64,000 nt of DNA, taken from NCBI GenBank assembly GCA_000437275.1, contig FR899730.1:31394-95393 (forward strand), read 5' to 3'. The stretch is from Clostridium sp. CAG:411. GTDB lineage: Bacteria > Bacillota > Clostridia > Lachnospirales > Lachnospiraceae. Below, piece after piece: positions 53,660-61,900 of the stretch. Numbering within the stretch: position 1 is the stretch's first letter; each line of letters starts with the position of its first letter. The notes beneath the pieces are model-generated. The model was not told the origin of the DNA and searched no databases. It was given only the letters and a program-made list of their open reading frames with translations. The position numbers were made by a program, and so were the translations under genes.

Positions 53660-56329
53660 ATGGGGAACAAATCAAAAAAGAAACTAATAGCGGTAATAAT
53701 GAGTGTAGCAATGGCGTGTGGTATGCTTACAGGGACAAATATACAAGTGAAAGCAGCTACGCAGGCAGATGAGACAACTGGTTATTGGGGGGGATTTTGG
53801 ATTTTGTATAGAAACGAAGAAAGACCAGAAAGTTTTGATGAATATAGCAATTGTAAATGGTATTGGGGAGATTGGGGAAAGATAAAAAGTGAAGAAACAC
53901 ATTTAAACAATGAAAAAGCTGTTAGTAACATGATTTTACAGGTTCCCAAGGTAACGAAGGCATTATTAAAGGATGGGGAAGAAATACATTGGTTTAGTTC
54001 TAAAAAAAGAGGATATCGTTTTCAAATTTATGGAGAAATAGTAAAAAAGGATACCTCTGATGTAAAGGATGATGAGGAAACGGTGCCAAGTGAGATTGTC
54101 ACACCAAGTCCAACCGTAGAACCAACGAAGGTGCCAACACCGACACCAACAGTAGAACCAACCAAACAACCAACACCAAGTCCAACCGTGAAACCAACAG
54201 AAAAACCAGATTTATCAAAATGTTGTTGGACAGGCTTTCAGGTACTTAAATTAGGAGAAAAATGTCCTGCTTCATTAGCAGAAATTAGCCAGAGTGAGTG
54301 GATGTGGGGAGACTTTGGATATTTAACAAAATGTGAAAGTATTTATAATCAACAAACAGTCTCAGAAAGAATTGTATCGGTTCCCAATAAAGTAAAAGAA
54401 ATGTTAAAAGAGGATGAAGATATACATTGGTTTGCAATAAGACAGCAGGGATATGGATGGAGAGTTTATGGAGAAATTTATAATGTTAATGTGGAAAAAA
54501 GTATAGAAAAAGGTGCGGTGCAAAGTAAAGAGAAGGAAGTTGTAGTAGAAAACGTATCTGATATAGAAAAATTAAATAAGGTTTATGAAAGTGGTACAGT
54601 AATCCGTACATTGGGATTTTATAAAAAAGGAGATGGTGGTGCAGCTACATATGAGATTGCGAACAGAAGCAACGAAGCAGACTATGCTAATTTTGTTACC
54701 AAAACTGGACAACATGTAAACTATGTAGTAGAAAATAATACCATCAACATGAAACAGTTGGGTGCAGGTGTATGTGAAGAGAACAATAATGGTACAGTGA
54801 CAAAGACAGACAATGATGATGCGAAGCGTCTCAATGTAGCAATTGAGTTGATTGATGATTATGAGAATGGAACCATTTATTTTCCAGCAGGAGAATATCG
54901 ATGTGCATCTAAAGTATACATTGGAGGAGATAACTACACAATAAAAGGCTCAGGAAACAAAAGTATTTTATACACAGATAATGGATATCAGGGAGATGAA
55001 CATTTTCTAACTGTACTTGGAGATAGCATTACATTGGATGGGTTCCGTGTGGAAGCCAGAGAAACAAAATGGGTACCTTATTATCGTCAGTGTAGTGTAA
55101 TGTTTGCAAGCAATATCAATATTTTAAATTGTGAATTTTCCGTACAGGAAAATGTAATTTCCTATAATAAGAGTAGAGACAGACAGTATACAAATATCAC
55201 ACTATATACAGGTTGGCATAATGTAACGATTGATAACTGTGTAATGGAACAGATGGGATGTGTGGAACGTGGAGCATGTCTTGGTATTATTGATATGTGG
55301 AGCAATGGATGTTCTGGAGCATCTGTAACAAATTGTACGATGAGACAGAATGCACATGATGAGATGATTGGAATATTTACAAAGACAGGAGCCAATGCTT
55401 CTATCTCTGATATATATATTGCAAATAATAAAATGTATACCGCATCTGCATCAAATGTAAGTAAGAAAACTATGGCAATAACGATGGCATATGACGAGTC
55501 AAAACAGATTTCTAATATTCGTTTTGTAAACAATTATGTGAAGGCAGAAGTACCATCTAACTTTATGACATTTGGTTCTTTGGCAGATTGTGTCATTAAA
55601 GATAACGTATTTGACATTGTGCATACAGGTTCCAGCTACGGCGGCGTTATGTTTGATGCAAGAACAGGTGTAACCGTTGAGAATAATAAGATTAACATTT
55701 CATCAGATGTAAAGAATGGTGGCATTATGCAAATATTCAAACGAGATGGTGTTTTTAAGAACAATGATGTAAACTGCGAATGTTATGTATATGCAGGCTC
55801 TTACATGGGTGGAAAATTGATCGGAAACAATATAAAATTAGAAAAAGGTTGTCATGCAGTTGCCATAACACCAGAGGAATTTAAAGAAAATAATGTTACC
55901 GTTACAGGTAAGGTAGACAATTTTATTCATTATGATGGACTAGAGTATGATTCTATTATTTCTGGAAACGAATTTGATTATGACTATGATGATTCAAAAG
56001 ATGAAATTTATCCAAGCAATGGAGGCAGTTTTATTTATGCTGGTTTTCATGCTGGAATTAATGGACATACAGTTACAGTTACCTCGAATAAAATTCAGAC
56101 CTCCAATCAGGTAACTTCAAAAAATAAAAGCTTGCTTTGTTATGGAGTTGGCAACACAGAACCACAGACGTTTAGGTTCAAAGATAATCAGGTCGGTTTG
56201 TATAGATGGGTTAGAAGTTTATATGGACAGAATATGGAAAAAGTTACGCTTGAAAATAATTATGATAAGGCGGGCAACTCAATCACAAAAGACGAATATA
56301 CGGTATTTTTTAATAATACAACATACTAA
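53660..56329 (+). CDS. Secreted pectate-lyase-like beta-helix protein with two W-rich modules
   Basis: 889 residues. Signal peptide 1-~31 (cut near VKAA). Two ~85-residue modules of a kind I cannot name: GYWGGFWILYRNEE...DIHWF-type, first ~40-130, second ~175-270, sharing WGDWG/WGDFG, E(E/D)IHWF and YGEI. They are joined by a Pro/Thr linker of repeated PTPTVEPTK units. From ~300 comes a pectate-lyase-3 domain: VIRTLGFYKKGDGGAATYEI, IYFPAGEYRC, then a right-handed parallel beta-helix to the end. No LPxTG or membrane anchor is seen. It may cleave or bind a polysaccharide, perhaps that made by the neighbouring genes. Expression is under the c-di-GMP riboswitch. A related protein starts at 58944. 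Confidence 0.85.
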   Translation: MGNKSKKKLIAVIMSVAMACGMLTGTNIQVKAATQADETTGYWGGFWILYRNEERPESFDEYSNCKWYWGDWGKIKSEETHLNNEKAVSNMILQVPKVTKALLKDGEEIHWFSSKKRGYRFQIYGEIVKKDTSDVKDDEETVPSEIVTPSPTVEPTKVPTPTPTVEPTKQPTPSPTVKPTEKPDLSKCCWTGFQVLKLGEKCPASLAEISQSEWMWGDFGYLTKCESIYNQQTVSERIVSVPNKVKEMLKEDEDIHWFAIRQQGYGWRVYGEIYNVNVEKSIEKGAVQSKEKEVVVENVSDIEKLNKVYESGTVIRTLGFYKKGDGGAATYEIANRSNEADYANFVTKTGQHVNYVVENNTINMKQLGAGVCEENNNGTVTKTDNDDAKRLNVAIELIDDYENGTIYFPAGEYRCASKVYIGGDNYTIKGSGNKSILYTDNGYQGDEHFLTVLGDSITLDGFRVEARETKWVPYYRQCSVMFASNINILNCEFSVQENVISYNKSRDRQYTNITLYTGWHNVTIDNCVMEQMGCVERGACLGIIDMWSNGCSGASVTNCTMRQNAHDEMIGIFTKTGANASISDIYIANNKMYTASASNVSKKTMAITMAYDESKQISNIRFVNNYVKAEVPSNFMTFGSLADCVIKDNVFDIVHTGSSYGGVMFDARTGVTVENNKINISSDVKNGGIMQIFKRDGVFKNNDVNCECYVYAGSYMGGKLIGNNIKLEKGCHAVAITPEEFKENNVTVTGKVDNFIHYDGLEYDSIISGNEFDYDYDDSKDEIYPSNGGSFIYAGFHAGINGHTVTVTSNKIQTSNQVTSKNKSLLCYGVGNTEPQTFRFKDNQVGLYRWVRSLYGQNMEKVTLENNYDKAGNSITKDEYTVFFNNTTY

Positions 56330-56335
56330 GAAGAA

Positions 56336-56376
56336 AAGAATCTTACGGTCAACAAAAGCGTAAGATTCTTTTTTTG
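56336..56376 (+). terminator. Intrinsic terminator after the beta-helix gene
   Basis: AAGAATCTTACG (56336-56347) pairs fully with CGTAAGATTCTT (56359-56370), followed by five more T. Starts 7 bases after the stop codon. Confidence 0.93.
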
Positions 56377-56414
56377 TGTAAAGAGGCAAAATTTTATAGG
56401 AAAGTACTTTATTC

Positions 56415-56444
56415 TTGCTTGTGATATGTCCCATATGATAAAAT
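56415..56444 (+). promoter_or_regulatory. Possible promoter of the GT4 gene at 56552
   Basis: TTGCTT (56415-56420), 18-base spacer, TAAAAT (56439-56444). The next 107 bases carry no gene. Weak, visual prediction. Confidence 0.35.
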
Positions 56445-56551
56445 AATAAAATGAGATAAAATATAATTACTGTTTCTGAATACATTTATGTCTGTAAAAT
56501 GAGTGCAGACAAGAGAATAGGACAGTTTACAAGGAAATGGAGGATTAGTGA

Positions 56552-57661
56552 ATGATACGAGTGTTACATTCCGTCAGTAATATGGATCGTGCGGGATTGG
56601 AGACTATGTTGATGAATTATTATCGTCATATAGATCGGGAATTGATTCAGTTTGATTTTTTGGCAAATAAGCCAAAACCGGGAGCCTACGAAGAAGAAGT
56701 GAAACAGTTAGGTGGACGAATTTTTGTTTCGCCTGGATTTAACCCTGCTAAATTACCACAGTATAGAAGCTTTATGAAGCAGTTGTTTCAAGAACATCCA
56801 GAGATACAGATTGTACATGCACATAATGGAGCGTTGGCTTATTATGCATTGCGGGAAGCACAGAGAAATCAAATTCCACATAGAATTGCACATAGTCATA
56901 ATTCGAAGATTAATTTTGATTTGAAATGGCCAATCAAACAGTATTGTAGGGCGCATATGAAAAAAGCGGCAACAGATTTTTGGGGCTGTGGAGAATTGGC
57001 TGTGGAATTTTACTTTGGAAAAGAAATTGCAGAAAAAAAGCAGTATACATTAATTCGAAATGCTATTGAGGAAGAACGGTTTGTATATCAAAGAGAAGTT
57101 AGAGAGAAGTTAAGAAAACAGTATCAGGTAGAAGATAAATTTGTAGTCGGTCATGTGGGACGGTTTATGTATCAGAAGAATCATACCTTTTTAATTGATA
57201 TTTTTGCAGAGATATATAAGCAAAATCAAAATGCGGTATTACTGTTAATCGGGGAAGGAGAATTGGAACAAAAAATTCGAGAAAAGATTTCTAAGCTAGG
57301 GCTAACGCAGGCGGTTATTTTTACAGGTTCCATTCCAAATGTAAATGAAATGTATCAGATAATGGATGTGTTTCTTTTGCCATCCCTGTATGAGGGATTA
57401 CCTGTGGTTGGAGTGGAGGCGCAAGCATCAGGTGTGCGTACCATTTTTTCAGATACGATTACAAGAGAAGTATCGGTTACAGATACAACGGAATTTGTTC
57501 CTTTGGCAGCATCCGCTCAAAAATGGGCCGATGCAGTCCTGAAATATGCCAATGGATATGAAAGGAAAGATATGACAAAGGAGATTATAAAAGCTGGGTA
57601 CAGTATTCATACAGAAGCAGAAAAATTGCAAAATTTATATATTAAAATGATGGAGGAGTAA
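56552..57661 (+). CDS. GT4-family glycosyltransferase (EpsF-like)
   Basis: 369-residue GT-B fold enzyme: VLHSVSNMDRAGLETMLMNY is the glycine-poor acceptor loop of the EpsF/TagE-like group, HAHNGALAYYALR and HRIAHSHN follow, and the C-terminal domain shows VGHVGRFMYQKNHTFLI and PSLYEGLPVVGVEAQASG, the EX7E region. AATGGAGGATTAG precedes the ATG. It starts a new transcription unit after the beta-helix terminator and is followed by an acyltransferase, so it is a small extra glycan-modification pair. Confidence 0.9.
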   Translation: MIRVLHSVSNMDRAGLETMLMNYYRHIDRELIQFDFLANKPKPGAYEEEVKQLGGRIFVSPGFNPAKLPQYRSFMKQLFQEHPEIQIVHAHNGALAYYALREAQRNQIPHRIAHSHNSKINFDLKWPIKQYCRAHMKKAATDFWGCGELAVEFYFGKEIAEKKQYTLIRNAIEEERFVYQREVREKLRKQYQVEDKFVVGHVGRFMYQKNHTFLIDIFAEIYKQNQNAVLLLIGEGELEQKIREKISKLGLTQAVIFTGSIPNVNEMYQIMDVFLLPSLYEGLPVVGVEAQASGVRTIFSDTITREVSVTDTTEFVPLAASAQKWADAVLKYANGYERKDMTKEIIKAGYSIHTEAEKLQNLYIKMMEE

Positions 57662-57666
57662 AGTAC

Positions 57667-58677
57667 GTGCAGGAAAAAGAGAAAAAAAAGAATCATTTTC
57701 TTGACCTATTAAAAGGAATTGCGTGTATAGGAGTTGTGTTTGGACATGCGTTGTTTCCTGGGCAGTTTGGGTATTTTGTATTGACTGCTGCTACAGGAAT
57801 GGTTCCTATATTCTTTTTAATATCAGGATACTATTCTTATCAGGCATCACAAGAGAAGTTACTATTAAAAACTAAGAGAAAAGAAAAACACATAGCAATG
57901 ATAACAGGTGGTGTGTTGGGGCTATATTTGCTTTGGATGTTGCTAAGGGTTCTTTTGAGAAAAAAAGCATTTTCCACAATAGTACATGTAATCAATGTTC
58001 GTTCTGTCGTTAAGTTTTTGGTGCTGAACGATACGACCATGTTCGATGGTGGACATTTATGGTTTTTGCTGGCGTTATTATATTGCTATATTGCGTTGTA
58101 CATAATAGGTCGTTTTCAACTTATGAAGTTTACTTATCCAGTTATAGCGATTGCATTTGTTTTGCGTATCTTTGCTGTATCTTGTGGAAATTGGCACTAT
58201 AGTCAGAATTTTTGGGTGGATGGATTTCCTTACTTTTTTCTGGGCTATTATTTGAGAGAGCATTCGGAACGGTATGCTAAAGTGAAAAGTAACCTATGCG
58301 TAGGTTTGGCAATTGGTGGTTTCTTATTTAGTGAAATTGCAAATATGGGAGGCGTGTTCCCATTTCGACTAAATATTTATGAAATCGGTACGATTTTAAT
58401 GGCAATTTCTCTTTTTGTTTATGCCATCAAAAATCCTGAAATCGGAGAAAATTCATTTCTGGAAAAAATAGGAAGAAACTATTCTATGTTTGTGTATATT
58501 GTCCATGTTATAGTTTTACAGGCGATTACAGATTATGAAGGTATTATTCTAAAAAGTATTCCTACTTGGTATTTGTGGATAAAACCGATTTTAGTGGTAT
58601 GTCTTACTTTATTGCTTGCCATGCTTTTTGACAAGAGAAAAGGAGTTTATAGGAAGTTGTTTCATTTATATGAATGA
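57667..58677 (+). CDS. Acyltransferase-3 family membrane O-acyltransferase (4)
   Basis: 336 residues, probably from GTG 57667 with GGAGG nine bases before it. FLDLLKGIACIGVVFGHALF carries the conserved His of helix 1; FFLISGYYSY follows, and near the C-terminus GRNYSMFVYIVHVIV is the usual last block. About ten helices. Starts 5 bases after the GT4 gene, so the two are translated from one mRNA. Substrate is probably the sugar added by that enzyme; this is inference. Confidence 0.86.
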   Translation: MQEKEKKKNHFLDLLKGIACIGVVFGHALFPGQFGYFVLTAATGMVPIFFLISGYYSYQASQEKLLLKTKRKEKHIAMITGGVLGLYLLWMLLRVLLRKKAFSTIVHVINVRSVVKFLVLNDTTMFDGGHLWFLLALLYCYIALYIIGRFQLMKFTYPVIAIAFVLRIFAVSCGNWHYSQNFWVDGFPYFFLGYYLREHSERYAKVKSNLCVGLAIGGFLFSEIANMGGVFPFRLNIYEIGTILMAISLFVYAIKNPEIGENSFLEKIGRNYSMFVYIVHVIVLQAITDYEGIILKSIPTWYLWIKPILVVCLTLLLAMLFDKRKGVYRKLFHLYE

Positions 58678-58721
58678 ATATTTAGGTAATAAAAGTAATT
58701 TGAAATTCATAAATATAATAG

Positions 58722-58910
58722 CGTGTATGGCTTGTGATTTTTTCTGTTTCTCTCTATGTATATGGTTGGTTAATAAAAAGAGTAAATGTTACAATGGCGT
58801 TTTGGGTAGATTTGTTAATCACAAGTGTGATAGTTTTTCTGTTGGCAAATCTGTTTCATAAAATAGTAGAAAAAAGGATTGAGTGGTTATTACAGAAAGT
58901 GCAGAAATAG
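58722..58910 (+). pseudogene. Remnant of an acyltransferase-3 C-terminus
   Basis: One frame between stops reads SVSLYVYGWLIKRVNVTM and then WVDLLITSVIVFLLANLFHK followed by a basic IVEKRIEWLLQK, which resembles the last two helices of acyltransferase-3 proteins. The rest of such a protein is missing: the frame is closed by TAG at 58719 and no start with a good ribosome binding site is present. A 38-residue membrane peptide from ATG 58794 is the only alternative. I treat it as the 3' end left by a deletion between two acyltransferase copies. Confidence 0.4.
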
Positions 58911-58943
58911 TATGAATATTGGGAAGAGAAGGAGAGTTTAATA

Positions 58944-61900
58944 GTGAGACAGCTTATTGAAAGAATAAAAATATGCTATATTTTGGGAGTATGTGTAGCA
59001 ACTGTATTATTGAGCGGAAAAGTCATTCATGCAGCAGTAAATCAGCAGAATACGGGGACGGAAAAGGTGGCAGTGGACAAGACTGTGTCCATTGCAGATA
59101 CACAAGAGTATAAGAATATGGATTACTCTTTTATGAAAACATTTCAATATGGCAGTGTAGTAAAGGCTTCGAAAGAATTTGATACCGTTGAGGATATGAA
59201 AAAAGCTTCTATAAAAAAAGGAAGCTATGTTCGTACAAAAGGGTATTATGCGGATGGAGATAATGGGGCAGCATGTTATCTAATTGCAGAAAAGCAGGAA
59301 ACGGGAGGTATCAAATTAGAGAACGGTTTGTATGCGAACATTCAACCAGATACCTATACTGATAACAACGGGGAAAAATGGGTCGTTGGAAATGTTCTTC
59401 AATATGGAGCGAAGGCAGATGGAAAGCAGGAAGATGAAGTAGCCATTAACAACGCAATTAAAAGTATTGGTACATTTACAAATGAGAAAGATTCAACTGG
59501 ATATGAATGTGAACGTGGACTTATTTATATGCCTGCAGGAGAGTATAAGTGTGCTAATACGATTCGACTGGGATACAGCAATGTAAATCTGGTAGGAGAC
59601 GGAGCAGATACGGTACTGTTTACAGACAATGATTATAGAGATAAGGAAGGCTACGCGGAATTCTTTTTTGAAGTTTGGGGAGCCAATCATACTTTTATAG
59701 CTAATTTTCAAATTGAAGCAAGAGAAGTGGATTTGTATCATTATATGCGACAGTTTGTAGTGCTTTATAGTGAGCAGGTGTATCTTTATCAGGTGAATCT
59801 GTTAATTCCGCAAAGTACCTATTCTTCCTATTATTTTGAAGACAAACAGTATTCAAATTTTTGCTGTTATACGGGAAATAAGTTTGTTACCGTAGATGGT
59901 TGTAAAATGGAACAGATGAGTGGTACTTATCGTGGTGCCAATGTTGGTGTGTTGGATATATGGTCTGGCGGAGAAGAAAATATTACTATTATGAATTGTG
60001 ATTTCTATGGAAATGCCAGAGATGAGCAGTTTGGATTTTTCAGTAAAGACGATGAAAATGCATCGGTAAAGCATATCAATTTTATCAACAATACCATTCA
60101 TTCTGTACAGTTAAAGTATCCCGATATTATTGGAACAAGAACGATGTGCTTTTCGGTGGCATATGCAGATTCCAAAAATGTAGAGAATATCCGAATTGCA
60201 GGAAATCATTTTATTTGTGAAACAGATTCCAAATTTATGACGTTTGGAACCGTAAAAAACTGTGTGGTGGAAAACAACATAATTGAAGTGAAATGTACCT
60301 ATCAGACTTGGTCTATGGTATTTGATTCTAGTAATGAAAATGCAGAGGATATTTTAATACAAAAGAATCAATTCTTTTTAACCAGTGATTATGGAATTGG
60401 AAAAGGAAATCTTACAGGTGGAAATCTTACATTAAAAGAAAATCGCATCTTTTCGGATGTGGAATTGGCATTTGGTATTTTGGGACCTGAAATACATGGA
60501 AATGAGATTATCTTTTTGAAGAATATGAGCAAGCTGGCAAGCAATGCCAATTGTACAGATAATAAGATTTATTTGTATAAAGGACTTGGAAATATCGGAA
60601 CAAATAAAAGGCAAATTGTAAATTATGGTGGGGATAATACTGCAAGTTACAATTTTAGTGGAAATGAGATTTATGACTATGAGCGTGTGGACAAGCTGGT
60701 GGTATTTCAGTCGTTGATTATGCTTGATGGAGATTTAAAAACATTAAACGTGACAAACAACAAATACTATATGCCAAATTCCAGATTTTTATCAAGTGAG
60801 TACAGTGAATCCATTCCATATAAAGATACCAAGGGTACCTACTATAAAAATAGTATTTTTCGAAAGAAATCGGGAAGTTATGGAAAAATTAACGTATTGA
60901 ATAATACATTTCAAATGGTAGAATTAGAAAAGTCCGATAGTACATTTACATATTCAGGAAATCAATGTTTAGCACCTGAAGCTGATTTGACAGAGCAACT
61001 ATGCAGTACAGTGAAAATTTTAAAGGATGGGGAAGAAGTTACAAATATTACTGCTACAGAGGATAGTGTGGATTTAAGTGCTGAAACATTTGTTGTTGTA
61101 AAACAGGATTCGGATGGAAATGTGATAGAAGAGAAGAAAGTTTCAGGAAAGAAGATACGCTGGTATACATCTGTAGAAAAAATTGCTACCGTTTCTACAT
61201 CGGGAAAAGTTACGCGAAAGCTGTATGGAGATGTAGCTGTTTATGCGGTTCCTTTGGATGGCAGTGGAGTATATGGAAAGTGTGTATTACATTTTGCAAG
61301 ACAGAAAGCAGATTCCATTGCTTTTGCACAAAAGAAAATTGAATTACAATCTGGATTAAAATATTATATGGAATATACGGTATTGCCAAAAGGAGCAACT
61401 CAGGAATTGATTTGGACAACTTCAGATAAGAAAGTTGCTACTGTGGATCAAAATGGAACCATTACGGCTATAAGTGAAGGAAATGCCACAGTAGAAGGAA
61501 CTTCTGTAGAAAATCCAGAATTAAAGGCACGTATTAATGTTAAAGTCTCTAAAGTGACGGTAAAGAAGATTTCGTTGAATGAGACGGTACTCGATGTGGA
61601 CTATTCCAAAATAGGAACAACAAAGCGGTTGAAGGTATCAAAATATATTCCTGAAAACGCAACCAATCAGGGAATCAAACAATGGAAATCCAGTGATGAA
61701 GAGGTTGCAAAGGTAGATCAAAATGGTGTTGTAACTTTTGTTGGAGGAGGAAAGGCAACGATTTCAGCGTATTCTATGGATATGAGTTGTGCGGGAACTT
61801 GTAAAATATATGTACATCTTCCTGCGGTTTCCAATTTAAAGGTGAAGGAATATACCGATGATAGAGTTGTGCTGAATTGGGACGAAACGAAAAAAGCAGA

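Noticed and set aside
54100..54210. Repeats of CCAACACCAAGTCCAACC type as a CRISPR or mobile-element repeat
   Set aside because: They are in frame inside the beta-helix gene and encode a Pro/Thr linker; spacing is irregular and no cas genes are near.
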